A stretch of 64,000 nucleotides of DNA from assembly GCF_029544075.1 (NCBI RefSeq), contig NZ_JAJQJH010000008.1:1-64000 (forward strand). The letters are read 5' to 3'. The stretch is from Chromohalobacter canadensis. GTDB lineage: Bacteria; Pseudomonadota; Gammaproteobacteria; Pseudomonadales; Halomonadaceae. Below the pieces are notes generated by a model. That model made no database searches, was not told where the DNA came from, and was given only the letters and a program-made list of their open reading frames with translations. The translations under genes were made by a program, and so were the position numbers. Below, piece after piece: positions 28,968 through 40,443 of the stretch (positions are counted from its first letter, which is position 1; every line of letters starts with the position of its first letter).

Positions 28968-29966
28968 TCAGCCCTCCCGCGCGGGAGGTGCCATGAACTC
29001 GGGACCTACGGGATCCGTGACGTGCTCGTCGATGATGGCATCGATATCGTGTAGATCGCTGGCGGTCAGCGACCAGCCGCCAAGCGCGTCCAAGGGCGTC
29101 ACCTGATCCGGACGCCGCGCGCCCCACAAGGCGATGGCATTGGGATGGGAATCGAGCACCCAGCGCACCGCCAGGGCCAATACCGGCTTGTCGTGACGCT
29201 CGCGCGCGAGCTGCGTCAGCGCCTCGACCGCCGCCAGGTACTGCGTGAAACGGGGGGACTGGAACTTGGGATCGGATTGACGCAGATCATCGCCGGTGAA
29301 GGCCGAATCGGCGTGCATCTTGCCCGTCAACAGACCGCGACACAGCGCACCATAGGCCAGAAAGACCAGCCCCTCGCGCCGCGCATAGGGAATGATGTCG
29401 CGCTCGGCGTCGCGCTCGAACAGGTTGAGCGGCGGCTGCACGCTGTGCAGCGGCGCTACCTTACGAAAGGCATCGCACTGCTCGGGACTGAAGTTGCTGA
29501 CACCGATCGCGCGAATCTTGCCGGCACGATAGAGGCGCTGCATGGCGTTGGCGGTTTCCTCCATCGGCACACGGGGGTCCGGCCAATGGATCTGATACAG
29601 ATCGATCGCTTCGGTGCGCAAGCGCCGCAGCGAGTCTTCCACCTCCTTCTCGATGCGCGCCGCCGAGGCATTACGCACCACGCCGTCGCTGCCTTCCTGC
29701 CACTCGAGCGCCGTCTTGGTGGCGAGCACCACCTTGTCACGCTGCCCGTACTCAGCCAGCGCCCGGCCGACGACCTCCTCGGAGTGCCCGAACCCATAGG
29801 CCGGTGCGGTATCGATCAGCGTAATGCCACGATCCAGTGCGGCATGAATGGTACGCACCGCATTGGCGTCATCGGCACCGCCCCATTTCCAACCACCGAT
29901 GGCCCAGGTGCCGAGCCCCACTCGTGACGGCGTGAGGTCGGTCCCCGGTATCGTGATGCTTTCCAT
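28968..29966 (-). CDS. Aldo/keto reductase (second of two)
   Basis: The 332-residue protein has the AKR tetrad as DTAPAYGFGHSE, LATKTALEW and YQIHWPDPR. A C-terminal ALWGARRPDQVTPLD segment binds the cofactor phosphate. It starts at MESITIPGTDL. It is distinct in sequence from its downstream neighbour, so the pair is not a recent tandem duplication. Both may detoxify or reduce aldehydes. The 222 bases between it and nrdF hold its promoter but nothing else I recognise. Confidence 0.88.
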   Translation of the reverse strand: MESITIPGTDLTPSRVGLGTWAIGGWKWGGADDANAVRTIHAALDRGITLIDTAPAYGFGHSEEVVGRALAEYGQRDKVVLATKTALEWQEGSDGVVRNASAARIEKEVEDSLRRLRTEAIDLYQIHWPDPRVPMEETANAMQRLYRAGKIRAIGVSNFSPEQCDAFRKVAPLHSVQPPLNLFERDAERDIIPYARREGLVFLAYGALCRGLLTGKMHADSAFTGDDLRQSDPKFQSPRFTQYLAAVEALTQLARERHDKPVLALAVRWVLDSHPNAIALWGARRPDQVTPLDALGGWSLTASDLHDIDAIIDEHVTDPVGPEFMAPPAREG

Positions 29967-30188
29967 GTTGCTCTCCTTTGCCTGTCAGCGGCATACGTGC
30001 CGCTCCCCCGGAACGCTATCAAGCGTGGCCGCCGACAGCGGCTTTGGCAAGGCCTACAAGCGAGAGAGCCAACGTGGGCAAGTACTTACATCCCCCTCAT
30101 CAAGGAGAGCTGTCGCGTCGAGCAAGGCGCGCCGACCCCGCACATCTTATGCGGAGGCAGGTATCGACGCGCCATTAGGGGATGAACC

Positions 30189-31205
<1,017 letters not shown>

Positions 31206-31253
31206 TCACCCGCGCACCGGTAATCTCGATGGAGTGGTCGCGTGGGCGACAGC

Positions 31254-33443
31254 TTACAGGGTGCAAGACACGCAGCCTTCGACTTCCGTGCCTTCCAGCG
31301 CGGCCTGACGCAGACGCACGTAGTACAGCGTCTTGATGCCCTGGCGCCAGGCGTAAATCTGCGCCCGATTGATATCGCGCGTGGTCGCGGTATCGCGGAA
31401 GAACAGCGTCAACGACAGGCCCTGATCGACGTGCTGCGTGGCCTCGGCATAGGTGTCGATGATCTTCTCGGGACCGATCTCGTAGGCGTCCTGGTAGTAT
31501 TCCTGGTTGTCGTCGTTGAGATACGGCGCCGGGTAATAGACGCGCCCCAACTTGCCTTCCTTGCGGATCTCGATCTTCGACACCACCGGGTGAATGCTCG
31601 ACGTCGAATGGTTGATATAGGAAATCGAACCGGTCGGCGGCACCGCCTGGAGGTTACGGTTGAAGAGACCGTGCGCCATGACCGAGGCCTTGAGCTCGCG
31701 CCAATCGTCCTGGGTCGGCACATGGATGCCGGCCTTGTCGAACAGCTCGCGAACACGCGCGGTACGCGGCCCCCACGCCTGCTCGGTGTACTTATCGAAA
31801 TATACACCGCTGGCATAGTCCGAGTCCGCGAAGCCGGCGAACGCCACGCCACGCTCGATCGCCAACTGATTGGAGGCGCGCAGCGCGTGATAGGTCACGG
31901 TGTAGAAATACAGGTTGGTGAAGTCCAACCCTTCTTCGCTACCGTAATGAATATGCTCGCGGGCCAGATAGCCATGCAAATTCATCTGCCCCAGGCCGAT
32001 CGCATGCGAATGCTTATTGGCCTCGGAAATCGACGGCACCGAGCGGATATCGCTCATCTCGGAGACTGCCGTCAGCCCGCGAATCGCGGTTTCGACCGTA
32101 GCGCCGAAATCGGTGGAATCCATGGTCTTGGCGATGTTCAGCGAGCCGAGGTTGCAAGAAATGTCCTCGCCGATGCGCTCGTAGCCCAGGTCCGCCTCGT
32201 AATCGGATGGCGTGTTGACCTGCAGAATCTCCGAGCACAGGTTGCTCATGTTGATGCGCCCGGCGATCGGGTTGGCACGATTCACCGTGTCCTCGAACAT
32301 CACGTACGGATAGCCCGACTCGAACTGGACCTCCGCCAGCGTCTGGAACAGCTCGCGCGCGCTGATCTTGGTCTTGCGGATACGCGCGTCGTCGACCATT
32401 TCGTAATACTTCTCGGTGACGCTGATATCGCCGAACGGCTTGCCGTAGACGCTCTCGACATCATAGGGCGAGAACAGGTACATCGGCTCGTTGCGCTTGG
32501 CCAGCTCGAAGGTGATGTCCGGAATCACCACGCCCAGCGACAGCGTCTTGATGCGGATCTTCTCGTCGGCGTTCTCGCGCTTGGTGTCGAGGAAACGCAG
32601 GATGTCCGGGTGGTGCGCGTTGAGATACACCGCGCCGGCACCCTGGCGCGCGCCTAGCTGGTTGGCATAGGAGAAGGCGTCTTCAAGCATCTTCATGATC
32701 GGAATGATGCCCGAGGACTGGTTCTCGATATGCTTGATCGGCGCGCCCGCCTCGCGGATGTTGCTGAGCAGGAACGCTACGCCGCCACCCCGCTTGGAGA
32801 GCTGCAGCGCCGAATTGATGGAGCGTCCGATGGACTCCATGTTGTCCTCGATACGCAACAGAAAGCACGAGACCAGCTCGCCGCGCTGTTTCTTGCCGCA
32901 GTTGAGAAACGTCGGCGTGGCCGGCTGGAAGCGTCCGTGGATGATTTCATCCATCAACTGCCGAGCCACCGTCTCGTCACCCTGCGCTAACGTCAGCGCG
33001 ACCATGCACACACGGTCCTCGAAACGCTCAAGGTAACGGCGCCCATCGAACGTCTTGAGCGTATAGCTAGTGTAGTACTTGAAGGCCCCGAGGAAGCTCT
33101 GAAAGCGGAACTTCACGGCATAGGCGCGCTCGAACAGCGACTTGATGAAGGCGAAGTCGTACTGGTCGAGCACCTCCTTCTCGTAATAGTTCTCCGCGAC
33201 CAGATACTCGAGCTTTTCCGCCAGTGAATGGAAGAAAACCGTATTCTGGTTGACGTGCTGCAGGAAGTACTGACGCGACGCCTCACGGTCCGCCTGCAGT
33301 TGCAGGCGCCCCTCGTTATCGTAGAGGTTGAGCATCGCGTTGAGGGCGTGATAGTCCAGCGTCTGCGTCGTGCGACTCAGCTCGACGGACGACGCGTTCA
33401 AGGACGATGTATTCTCGGTGGTTTCCACGGTGTCATCCAGCAT
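31254..33443 (-). CDS. nrdE: Class Ib ribonucleotide reductase, alpha subunit
   Basis: The 729-residue catalytic subunit has the active-site region [33 protein letters not shown], and a finger loop with [10 protein letters not shown]. It ends in the redox pair EGCVSCTL that is re-reduced by NrdH. There is no N-terminal ATP-cone, as expected for class Ib. It overlaps nrdI by 11 bases, which supports coupled expression. The gene makes dNTP precursors from NDPs. Confidence 0.97.
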   Translation of the reverse strand: MLDDTVETTENTSSLNASSVELSRTTQTLDYHALNAMLNLYDNEGRLQLQADREASRQYFLQHVNQNTVFFHSLAEKLEYLVAENYYEKEVLDQYDFAFIKSLFERAYAVKFRFQSFLGAFKYYTSYTLKTFDGRRYLERFEDRVCMVALTLAQGDETVARQLMDEIIHGRFQPATPTFLNCGKKQRGELVSCFLLRIEDNMESIGRSINSALQLSKRGGGVAFLLSNIREAGAPIKHIENQSSGIIPIMKMLEDAFSYANQLGARQGAGAVYLNAHHPDILRFLDTKRENADEKIRIKTLSLGVVIPDITFELAKRNEPMYLFSPYDVESVYGKPFGDISVTEKYYEMVDDARIRKTKISARELFQTLAEVQFESGYPYVMFEDTVNRANPIAGRINMSNLCSEILQVNTPSDYEADLGYERIGEDISCNLGSLNIAKTMDSTDFGATVETAIRGLTAVSEMSDIRSVPSISEANKHSHAIGLGQMNLHGYLAREHIHYGSEEGLDFTNLYFYTVTYHALRASNQLAIERGVAFAGFADSDYASGVYFDKYTEQAWGPRTARVRELFDKAGIHVPTQDDWRELKASVMAHGLFNRNLQAVPPTGSISYINHSTSSIHPVVSKIEIRKEGKLGRVYYPAPYLNDDNQEYYQDAYEIGPEKIIDTYAEATQHVDQGLSLTLFFRDTATTRDINRAQIYAWRQGIKTLYYVRLRQAALEGTEVEGCVSCTL

Positions 33444-33837
33444 CTGTCATCTCCGTCGCCAGGCAGCCATGCACCTTGGCGACATCTTCAGGCGTTCCCA
33501 TCAATTCGAAGCGGTGCAGCAACGGCACCTGGCACTTATGCGCGACCACGCGACCGGCCAAGCCGAAGGCGGCACCGAAGTTGGTATTGCCGCCGGCCAC
33601 CACGCCCTCGATCAAAGCCCGGTTGTGGGGATCGTTCAAGAACCGGATCACCGGTCCCGGTACCGCCGTACGTGGATCGCCATCGCCATACGTCGGCAAG
33701 ATCAAGATATAGGGGCGTTCCACGCGCAACGGGGCATCGTTACGGCTACGCGGGATGGCCTGCGCCGACACGTCGAGCTTTTCGACGAAGCGCCGCGTAT
33801 TGCCCGATTGCGTGGAAAAGTACACTACATCGCGCAT
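33433..33837 (-). CDS. nrdI: NrdI flavodoxin-like activator
   Basis: The 134-residue flavoprotein starts [20 protein letters not shown], with the FMN phosphate loop STQSGNT. The middle contains ILPTYGDGD and the end [13 protein letters not shown]. It supplies superoxide or peroxide to assemble the Mn-tyrosyl cofactor of NrdF. Its gene overlaps nrdE. Confidence 0.95.
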   Translation of the reverse strand: MRDVVYFSTQSGNTRRFVEKLDVSAQAIPRSRNDAPLRVERPYILILPTYGDGDPRTAVPGPVIRFLNDPHNRALIEGVVAGGNTNFGAAFGLAGRVVAHKCQVPLLHRFELMGTPEDVAKVHGCLATEMTDAG

Positions 33838-33853
33838 GCTGCCCCCTTCCTTA

Positions 33854-34078
33854 TCACGCGAGTTGGCGAATCAACTCGGGACGAAAACCTGACCAATGCT
33901 GCGATTCCGCCGCCACGACCACCGGTAACTGGCGATAGCCCAGCGATTCGACGGTGCGTACCGCCTCGGGATCCGTGCTGATATCCACCACCGTGTAGTC
34001 GATTCCCTGCTTGTCGAGGGCGCGATAGGTGGCGTGGCACTGCATGCAATCCGGCTTGCTGTAAATCTTGATACTCAT
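33854..34078 (-). CDS. nrdH: NrdH redoxin
   Basis: The 74-residue glutaredoxin-like thiol carrier has the redox pair Cys11-Cys14 in [15 protein letters not shown]. It lacks the glutathione-binding features of true glutaredoxins and ends [10 protein letters not shown]. It is reduced by thioredoxin reductase and reduces NrdE. I place the start at MSIKIYSKP; the longer reading carries a basic leader that belongs to the promoter region. First gene of nrdHIEF. Confidence 0.95.
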   Translation of the reverse strand: MSIKIYSKPDCMQCHATYRALDKQGIDYTVVDISTDPEAVRTVESLGYRQLPVVVAAESQHWSGFRPELIRQLA

Positions 34079-34175
34079 GAGAATGATAAGCCTTTGTTTT
34101 CGCAAAGAAGTGAGATAAGACAAAAAACAATCGATCAGGGACGACGCGATGCCGCATCAGGCACCGCATCTCAAT

Positions 34176-34222
34176 ACACCATATATGGTAGTACAAACTG
34201 GGGAGTACGCATAGATATTGAC
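34176..34222 (-). promoter_or_regulatory. Paired NrdR-box candidates ahead of nrdHIEF
   Basis: ACACCATATATGGTAG (34176-34191) contains a perfect CCATATATGG core and closely matches the NrdR consensus. A degenerate second copy, ACGCATAGATATTGAC, starts exactly 31 bases further out (34207-34222). A spacing of about three helical turns is typical of NrdR pairs. Repression by NrdR of the class Ib operon is likely. Confidence 0.75.
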
Positions 34223-34297
34223 TGAGTCACACAAATTCGTTAAGTGCGACTCAGACCAGGGTGAGCAAAATCCGTCTGTGGCGGGGAGAGAAACGAC

Positions 34298-35530
34298 TCA
34301 GCGACGCGCGGACGACTTGGCTAGATAGCCTTCCATCAGCCATTGCAGCGGCCCGGCCCGGCGCGCGGCTCCCAAGGCCAAATGGCGCACAAGACGCGCC
34401 GGGGGTCGCGTATCGCCGTACAACGCCACCAGCGCTCGCGAGGCATGCCACAGCGGCAAGATCGCACGCTGATGGTGCCGCGCATACACCGCTAACTGCG
34501 CCGGCGCCCCGACATCCTCCACCGCCTTGTCGTGATGTCTCAGCGCATCGACCAACCGACGCACACTGGCCAACCCGACGTTGAAACCATGCGCCGTGAC
34601 CGGGTGCAACCCCACCGCTGCATCGCCCACCAACGCCACGCGATCGGCGACCAGATGCTCGGCACGACTGACCGAGAGCGGATAATCGTGCAACGTGCCA
34701 CGGCAGCTCATCTCGCCCACGCTGCCCTGGTAAAGACGCGTCACCTCCGCCGCGAATGCTTCCGACGACAACGCCTTGAGCCATTCGGCGTCGTGTGGCG
34801 GGAGCGTCATCACCAGCGACGCGGTATCGCCCGCCAGCGGCAGCAATGCCAAGCCACGTTCACCGCTGAACCACGACCAGGTCACTTCCCGATGGGGGCG
34901 CGAATGCGCCATGCGCCGCACCAGTAAACGCTGGCCGGTGTCGTGAATCTGCGCGGAGAGCCCCGCCAGGCGGCGCGTCGCCGACATACGACCATCGGCG
35001 GCCACCACCAGACGCGCGGGAATTTGCGCCTGATCGTCGAGCAATACACTACGCCAGCCAGGACCAGCGCCCAATGCGCTTACCCGGCGTCCGGTGACGA
35101 GCTCGATATGCTCGACGCCCTGCACCGCCTCGAACGCGGCACGCCGGATGACATGATTGGCGACGAGTTGGCCAATACTGTCTTGGCCCTCTCGCCCGTG
35201 GCCCTCTCCTCGTGCACTGGCCAGGGTCATGCCCCGCTGGCTGGCTCCGTTGTAGAGACGCGCCTCGCGAATCGGTGCCATCTGTCTTGCGGGGATATCG
35301 ATGCCCGCCGCCGCCAGTTGCTCGCGCGAGGCATGGGTCAGGGCGATCTCACGTCCGTCGTCATCGGGCGAGGCCAACGCCGTGTACGGCGCGGCATCGA
35401 TCAACGTTACCGACAAGTCCAGCGCCGCCAGCTCCAATGCCAAGCACAGCCCGATCGGCCCCGCGCCGACGATCGCGACATCTTTGATAGCAACATCCTT
35501 AAGAGCGACATCTCTGGCAGGTTGCGGCAT
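34298..35530 (-). CDS. UbiH/UbiF/UbiM-family FAD hydroxylase
   Basis: The 410-residue flavin monooxygenase has a GAGPIGLCLALELA dinucleotide-binding start, the DG motif VVAADGRMSATRRLAG, and the GD motif ALVGDAAVGLHPVTAHGFNVG. These are family features of ubiquinone ring hydroxylases. The exact ring position cannot be called; UbiM-like C5/C6 hydroxylation is possible. It stands alone, away from other ubi genes. Its N-terminus carries three near-copies of a five-residue repeat encoded by 15-base tandem units (35475-35519). Confidence 0.85.
   Translation of the reverse strand: MPQPARDVALKDVAIKDVAIVGAGPIGLCLALELAALDLSVTLIDAAPYTALASPDDDGREIALTHASREQLAAAGIDIPARQMAPIREARLYNGASQRGMTLASARGEGHGREGQDSIGQLVANHVIRRAAFEAVQGVEHIELVTGRRVSALGAGPGWRSVLLDDQAQIPARLVVAADGRMSATRRLAGLSAQIHDTGQRLLVRRMAHSRPHREVTWSWFSGERGLALLPLAGDTASLVMTLPPHDAEWLKALSSEAFAAEVTRLYQGSVGEMSCRGTLHDYPLSVSRAEHLVADRVALVGDAAVGLHPVTAHGFNVGLASVRRLVDALRHHDKAVEDVGAPAQLAVYARHHQRAILPLWHASRALVALYGDTRPPARLVRHLALGAARRAGPLQWLMEGYLAKSSARR
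35475..35519. repeat. Three 15-base degenerate tandem units
   Basis: Units gcgacatctttgata, gcaacatccttaaga and gcgacatctctggca lie head to tail at the 5' end of the flavin hydroxylase gene. They encode DVAxKDVAIKDVAI-like repeats just before the FAD-binding glycine loop. Expansion does not change the frame. Confidence 0.7.
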
Positions 35531-35654
35531 GCGCCCTCCGCGTCAAATGAGCGTCCCCAGACTAGGCACGCCACCATCATAATCGGCACGACGCTCGCGC
35601 GGCACAAACGTGACAATGGGTCGCGACCTTAGGCTATGTACGAAAAGTCGGCAA

Positions 35655-35679
35655 GACGACCCGGCAAGACCGGGTCGTC
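35655..35679 (-). terminator. Terminator after fbaB
   Basis: A ten-base stem GACGACCCGG / CCGGGTCGTC encloses a CAAGA loop 23 bases past the fbaB stop. On the minus strand TTGCCGACTTTT follows, so termination is plausible though the T-run is not immediate. Confidence 0.6.
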
Positions 35680-35701
35680 GTCACGTGTCGTTGGTCGTGC
35701 G

Positions 35702-36754
35702 TCAGGCGAGGGTAACCTCGGGGGAGAGGTAGACGTCCTGAATGGCATTGAGCAGTTCGACGCCTTCGTTCATCGGCTTCTGGAACGCCTTACGTCCGGA
35801 AATCAGCCCCATGCCGCCGGCGCGCTTATTGATCACCGCCGTGCGCACGGCCTCGCCGAGATCGGAATGGCCCTTGGAGCCGCCGCCGGAATTGATCAGC
35901 CCGGCGCGCCCCATGAAGCAGTTCGCCACCTGGTAGCGGGCCAGGTCCACGGGATTGTCGCTGGTCAGCTCGTCGTAGACCTTGTCATGGGTATGCCCGA
36001 AACCGACGGCACGATAACCGCCGTTGTTCTCCGGCAGTTTCTGTTTGACGATATCTGCCTTGAGGGTCGCCGCCATGTGGATCGCCTGGCCGGTCAAATC
36101 CGAGGCGACGTGGTAGTCCGTACCCTCGTGCTTGAACGCCGGATTGCGCAGATAGGACCACAACACGGTGACCATGCCCAGTTCATGCGCGCGCTCGAAG
36201 GCCTCGCTGATTTCCTGAATCTGGCGCCGGCTCTCGGGCGAGCCGAAGTAGATGGTTGCCCCCACCGCCACGCAGCCCATGTCATGCGCCTGCTCGACCT
36301 GCGCGAACAGCGTCTGGTCGTAGATCGCCGGATAGGTCAGCGTCTCGTTGTGATTGAGCTTGAGCATGAAGGGGATCTTGTGCGCATAACGGCGCGCCAC
36401 CGAGGACAGCACGCCCAGTGTCGAGGCCACACCGTTGCAGCCCCCTTCAATGGCCAACTCGACGATGTTCTTGGGGTCGAAGTAAAGCGGATTGGGCGCG
36501 AACGACGCCCCGGCGGAGTGCTCGATCCCCTGGTCGACCGGCAGGAAACTCAAATAACCGGTCCCCGCCAAGCGGCCATGATTGTAAAGCGTCTGCATAT
36601 TGCGCAGCACATGCGGGCTGCGGTCGTTTTCCGACATCACCCGATCGATGAAATCCGGCCCCGGCAGGTATAAATCTTCCTTGCGGAACGTCTGGCATTG
36701 GTGCTCCAGCAGTGTTTCCGCCTCAGCCCCCAAGAGCCTTGCGATATCGGTCAT
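35702..36754 (-). CDS. fbaB: Class I fructose-bisphosphate aldolase (DhnA/FbaB type)
   Basis: The 350-residue barrel enzyme has the exact length of E. coli FbaB. The [12 protein letters not shown] motif is near residue 74, and the Schiff-base lysine lies in [15 protein letters not shown]. It cleaves fructose-1,6-bisphosphate and is typically used in gluconeogenesis. The start is preceded by GGGAGGAAG. It is about 4 kb from a class II aldolase gene in the opposite orientation, so the cell has both classes. Confidence 0.96.
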   Translation of the reverse strand: MTDIARLLGAEAETLLEHQCQTFRKEDLYLPGPDFIDRVMSENDRSPHVLRNMQTLYNHGRLAGTGYLSFLPVDQGIEHSAGASFAPNPLYFDPKNIVELAIEGGCNGVASTLGVLSSVARRYAHKIPFMLKLNHNETLTYPAIYDQTLFAQVEQAHDMGCVAVGATIYFGSPESRRQIQEISEAFERAHELGMVTVLWSYLRNPAFKHEGTDYHVASDLTGQAIHMAATLKADIVKQKLPENNGGYRAVGFGHTHDKVYDELTSDNPVDLARYQVANCFMGRAGLINSGGGSKGHSDLGEAVRTAVINKRAGGMGLISGRKAFQKPMNEGVELLNAIQDVYLSPEVTLA

Positions 36755-36796
36755 GTAGCTTCCTCCCTGTCATCCAAGCCTGGCTATACGCACGGC

Positions 36797-36828
36797 GTGC
36801 CAGCCGACGTCGAACGTCAGGCTGGCAC
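36797..36828. repeat. Long near-perfect inverted repeat between fbaB and lrgA
   Basis: GTGCCAGCCGACGT (36797-36810) pairs with ACGTC-A-GGCTGGCAC (36814-36828), leaving a three-base loop and one bulged A. There is no T-run on either side, so it is not a clear terminator. It lies 42 bases upstream of fbaB and could be an operator or leader hairpin. Confidence 0.75.
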
Positions 36829-36950
36829 ATGCTTGTGGAGCATAGCAATTCACGCCCGCCACGTAAGCGTCAATGTCGCGTCCGGCATCCGCCGCATGCT
36901 CTGGTATGATACGCGTCAATCTCCGGCACGTTCATGCAAGGACCATCCGC

Positions 36951-37316
36951 ATGCTGTCCATCCTACGGGGTTTTCTGCTCCTGACGGCGTTTTTGATGCT
37001 TGGCGACATTACCGTCGAGCTGTTCACACTTCCGCTCTCCAGCGGAGTAGCCGGTATGTTATTGCTCACCTTCTGGCTGCTGCTGCGCCGTCGCTTGAGC
37101 CGCGACCTGGCCGCCGCCAGCCAGCCGTTGATCGGCATGCTGGCCCTGCTCATCATGCCGGGTGTCGTCGGCATCTTCTTCCAAGCCGACGAATTCAGCG
37201 GCCAATGGCTAACCATCTTCATCGCTCTGATCCTGGGCACGCTGCTCAGCTCGTTAACCACGCTGTGGCTGATGCAACGTCTGGTTGCCTCGCCCCGGGA
37301 GCGACCGCATGAGTGA
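36951..37316 (+). CDS. lrgA: CidA/LrgA-family membrane protein
   Basis: The 121-residue protein has four predicted membrane helices and the family pattern GDITVELFTLPLSSGVAGML followed by LLTFWLLLRRRL. I place the start at MLSILRGF, preceded by AAGGA. Family members are holin-like or transport small carboxylates such as pyruvate. It overlaps lrgB by 8 bases, indicating a two-gene operon. Confidence 0.9.
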   Translation: MLSILRGFLLLTAFLMLGDITVELFTLPLSSGVAGMLLLTFWLLLRRRLSRDLAAASQPLIGMLALLIMPGVVGIFFQADEFSGQWLTIFIALILGTLLSSLTTLWLMQRLVASPRERPHE

Positions 37317-38037
37317 GCTTTTACTCCGCCTGGAAAGCCTGGCCCACACGCTCCCGCAACACCCCGAAACCGCCATCGTGCTCACCCTGGCGGCCTATTT
37401 CGCAGGCCTGAGACTTTTTAGCTGGCTGCGCTCGCCCGCCTGGTGTCCCCCCATTCTGCTCGCCGCCTGCCTGCTGGCCGGCTTGCTGGCACTTTTGCCG
37501 CTCGGCTACACCGAGTACCGCCGTGGCGTCGGCTGGCTGACCTGGCTGCTTGGCCCCGCTACCGTGGCGCTGGGCGTACCGCTCTACCAGCAGGTGCATC
37601 ACATTCGAACACTGTGGAAGCCCATCGTGCTGACCTTGCCACCCGCCGCCATGCTCGCGGCCGGTTACGCGGTGGGCATCGCTTGGCTACTGGATGCAAC
37701 GCCGACGGTGCTGGCCTCGCTGGCGCCCAAGTCGGTGACCGCTCCCATCGCCATGGGCATCGTCGAGGAGTTGCAAGGCTCGGTCCCGCTGTTAATGGGC
37801 GCCTTGCTGATCACCGGGGTGATGGCCACGCTCAGCATCACCCTGCTGGCGCGCTGGGGGAACATCCATGACCCGCGCGTCATCGGCTTCGCGTTGGGCG
37901 TCAACGGCCATGCCATCGGCACCGTGCGTGCCTTCGACATCGGCCCCACCGCCGGCGCCTTCGCCTCGCTGGGCATGAGCCTGACCGGCGTATTCACTGC
38001 GCTATGGCTGCCGTTGATGTGGCATTTCGTGGGGTAG
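37309..38037 (+). CDS. lrgB: LrgB-family membrane protein
   Basis: The 242-residue protein has about seven membrane helices and the conserved region APKSVTAPIAMGIVEELQG. FALGVNGHAIGTVRAFDIG lies near the end. It is preceded by GGGAG and overlaps lrgA, with which it is thought to form a membrane complex. In bacteria LrgAB/PlsAB-like pairs have been linked to pyruvate or glycolate export and to cell lysis; which holds here is unknown. Confidence 0.92.
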   Translation: MSELLLRLESLAHTLPQHPETAIVLTLAAYFAGLRLFSWLRSPAWCPPILLAACLLAGLLALLPLGYTEYRRGVGWLTWLLGPATVALGVPLYQQVHHIRTLWKPIVLTLPPAAMLAAGYAVGIAWLLDATPTVLASLAPKSVTAPIAMGIVEELQGSVPLLMGALLITGVMATLSITLLARWGNIHDPRVIGFALGVNGHAIGTVRAFDIGPTAGAFASLGMSLTGVFTALWLPLMWHFVG

Positions 38038-38176
38038 GCTCTCGCCTGCGGTGGCATGGATCACCTCGCTGAATCGTGTCATGTCATGCCGACGTCACGC
38101 GGTCTTGGGCAAGCGGGGCGTAACTGCGCTAACATCGGCGCTTCACTGTCGAAGCGGGGCTCCCGAGCGTCTGTCC

Positions 38177-39268
38177 ATGTCCTATCGCATCGCCATCAAT
38201 GGTTACGGCCGTATCGGCCAATGTGTCCTGCGAGCCCTCATCGAGCGCCATGCTACTGACTTGGTCGTCGTGGCCATCAACGAGCTTTCCGATCTCGATA
38301 CCATCGCCTACCTGACGCGCTACGACACCACCCATGGTCGCTTTCCCGGCCAGGTGGAAACCCGCGACGGCGCGCTGGTCATCGACGGTCATGCCATTCG
38401 CGTGCTCTCCGAGTCCGACCCCTCGCGCCTGCCCTGGGATGAGCTGGGCATCGACCTGGTGCTCGAATGCTCGGGCAGCTTCAAGGACCGCGCCACCGCC
38501 GAGCGACATATCGCCGCCGGCGCTCAACGGCTACTGTTCTCGCAGCCCGCAGAAGCCGATGTCGACGCCACCATCGTGCATGGCATCAACGACGCCGAGC
38601 TGCGCCCCGAGATGCGCGTCGTCTCAGCCGCGTCCTGCACCACCAACTGTCTGGTGCCGCTGTTGACGGTTATCGACGAGGCGCTGGGGCTGGAGCATGG
38701 CGTGACCACGACCATTCATTCGGCGATGAACGACCAACCGGTGATCGACGCCTATCACAAGACCGACCTGCGCCTGACGCGCTCGGCCATGCATTCGATC
38801 ATCCCCGTGGATACCGGGCTGGCACGCGGCATCGAGCGCCTCATGCCGCATCTGGCCGGGCGCTTCGAGTGCCTGCACGTGCGGGTGCCGACCATCAACG
38901 TCTCGGCCATGGACATGGCGCTTTCGGTGCGCGAGGCCACCACGGCCGAGCAGGTCAACGCGCTGTTGCAAGCCGCCTGCCAAGAAAGGCTCTACGGTTT
39001 GCTCGGCTATACCCAAGAGCCGGTGACGTCGGTCGACTTCAACCACGATCCGCGCTCGGGTATCGTGGACGCCACCCAGACCCGCGTGGCCGGCAGCCAT
39101 CTGATCAAGATGCTGTGCTGGTTCGACAACGAGTGGGGCTTCGCCAACCGCATGCTCGACGTGGCAACGCACTGGCTGGCGCTTGCCGCCCAGCCCGCTC
39201 CCGCCACACCGACGCGCGCCGCACCCTCGACATCGTCGTTGTCGTCTGACATCCCTTCACCCAAGTGA
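38177..39268 (+). CDS. epd: D-erythrose-4-phosphate dehydrogenase
   Basis: The 363-residue GAPDH-family protein has NAD-binding [15 protein letters not shown] and the catalytic Cys154 in [12 protein letters not shown]. Several stretches distinguish Epd from Gap[39 protein letters not shown] and [16 protein letters not shown]. Epd oxidises erythrose-4-phosphate to 4-phosphoerythronate, the first step toward pyridoxal phosphate. The order epd-pgk-fba matches E. coli. It ends with a 25-residue Pro/Ala/Ser/Thr tail not needed for the fold. GAPDH activity cannot be ruled out. Confidence 0.9.
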   Translation: MSYRIAINGYGRIGQCVLRALIERHATDLVVVAINELSDLDTIAYLTRYDTTHGRFPGQVETRDGALVIDGHAIRVLSESDPSRLPWDELGIDLVLECSGSFKDRATAERHIAAGAQRLLFSQPAEADVDATIVHGINDAELRPEMRVVSAASCTTNCLVPLLTVIDEALGLEHGVTTTIHSAMNDQPVIDAYHKTDLRLTRSAMHSIIPVDTGLARGIERLMPHLAGRFECLHVRVPTINVSAMDMALSVREATTAEQVNALLQAACQERLYGLLGYTQEPVTSVDFNHDPRSGIVDATQTRVAGSHLIKMLCWFDNEWGFANRMLDVATHWLALAAQPAPATPTRAAPSTSSLSSDIPSPK

Positions 39269-39279
39269 GGAACACGCCC

Positions 39280-40443
39280 ATGAACGTGCGCAAGATGACC
39301 GATCTGGATCTCGCCGGAAAACGTGTACTGATTCGTGAAGACCTCAACGTCCCCATCAAGGGCGACCAAGTCACCAGCGACGCGCGCCTGCGCGCCTGCC
39401 TGCCAACCATCCAGGCCGCGCTCGACGCCGGCGCTCGGGTGATGCTGATGAGCCACCTGGGCCGTCCCACCGAAGGCGAGCCCGCCGACGAGTTCTCGCT
39501 CGGCCCGGTGGCGACACACCTCGGCAAGCTGCTGAACCGTGAGGTCCGCCTGGAAAAGGACTATCTCGACGGCAGCGTCGAGATCGCCGACGGCGAGATC
39601 GTGCTGCTCGAAAACGTGCGCTACAACAAGGGCGAGAAGAAGGACGACGAGGCGTTGGCCAAGACCTACGCCGCACTCTGCGACGTCTATGTGATGGATG
39701 CCTTCGGCACCGCCCATCGCGCCCAGGCCTCGACCCACGGCGTGGCGCGGTACGCACCCACCGCCTGCGCGGGTCCCTTGCTGGCGGGTGAGCTCGACGC
39801 GCTGGAAAAAGCCCTGGCCACGCCGGCACGCCCGATGCTGGCCATCGTCGGCGGCTCCAAGGTGTCCACCAAGCTCGACGTGCTCACCGCACTCTCCGAG
39901 AAGTGCGATCAGCTCATCGTCGGCGGCGGCATCGCCAACACCTTCATCGCCGCGGCGGGCTACAACGTCGGCAAGTCGTTGCATGAAGCGGACCTGATCG
40001 ATCAGGCCAAGGCCTTCATGGCCAAGGTCGAGATTCCGCTGCCTTCCGACGTGGTGGTCGCCACCGAGTTCTCAGAGCAGGCCGAAGCCACGGTGAAACC
40101 GGTCGACCAGGTCGGTGACGACGAGATGATTCTCGACATCGGCCCGGATACCGCCCAGCACTTCGCCGAACTGCTCGAAAACGCCGGCACCATCCTGTGG
40201 AATGGCCCCGTCGGCGTGTTCGAGATCGACCAGTTCGGTAAAGGCACCGAGACGCTCTCGCGCGCCATCGCCGCCAGCTCGGCGTTCTCCATCGCCGGTG
40301 GTGGCGATACCCTGGCGGCCATCGACAAGTACGGCGTCGCCGACGACGTCTCCTACATCTCCACCGGCGGCGGCGCCTTCCTCGAATATGTGGAAGGCAA
40401 GCAGCTGCCTGCCGTAGCGGCTCTCGAAGCCGCCTCTCGGTAA
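39280..40443 (+). CDS. pgk: Phosphoglycerate kinase
   Basis: The 387-residue protein has [13 protein letters not shown] near the N-terminus, the conserved SHLGRPTEG, the hinge region [12 protein letters not shown], and the nucleotide loop [13 protein letters not shown]. The start MNVRKMTD follows GAGGAA; the five-residue longer reading is rejected. It interconverts 1,3-bisphosphoglycerate and 3-phosphoglycerate. It begins 11 bases after the epd stop, so the two are one operon. Confidence 0.97.
   Translation: MNVRKMTDLDLAGKRVLIREDLNVPIKGDQVTSDARLRACLPTIQAALDAGARVMLMSHLGRPTEGEPADEFSLGPVATHLGKLLNREVRLEKDYLDGSVEIADGEIVLLENVRYNKGEKKDDEALAKTYAALCDVYVMDAFGTAHRAQASTHGVARYAPTACAGPLLAGELDALEKALATPARPMLAIVGGSKVSTKLDVLTALSEKCDQLIVGGGIANTFIAAAGYNVGKSLHEADLIDQAKAFMAKVEIPLPSDVVVATEFSEQAEATVKPVDQVGDDEMILDIGPDTAQHFAELLENAGTILWNGPVGVFEIDQFGKGTETLSRAIAASSAFSIAGGGDTLAAIDKYGVADDVSYISTGGGAFLEYVEGKQLPAVAALEAASR

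Noticed and set aside
27850-29966. Tandem duplication of aldo/keto reductases
   Set aside because: The two proteins share only family motifs, so they are distinct subfamilies placed together.
31242-32657. 471-residue plus-strand ORF
   Set aside because: It lies wholly antisense to nrdE with no recognisable motifs; the sense gene is well conserved.
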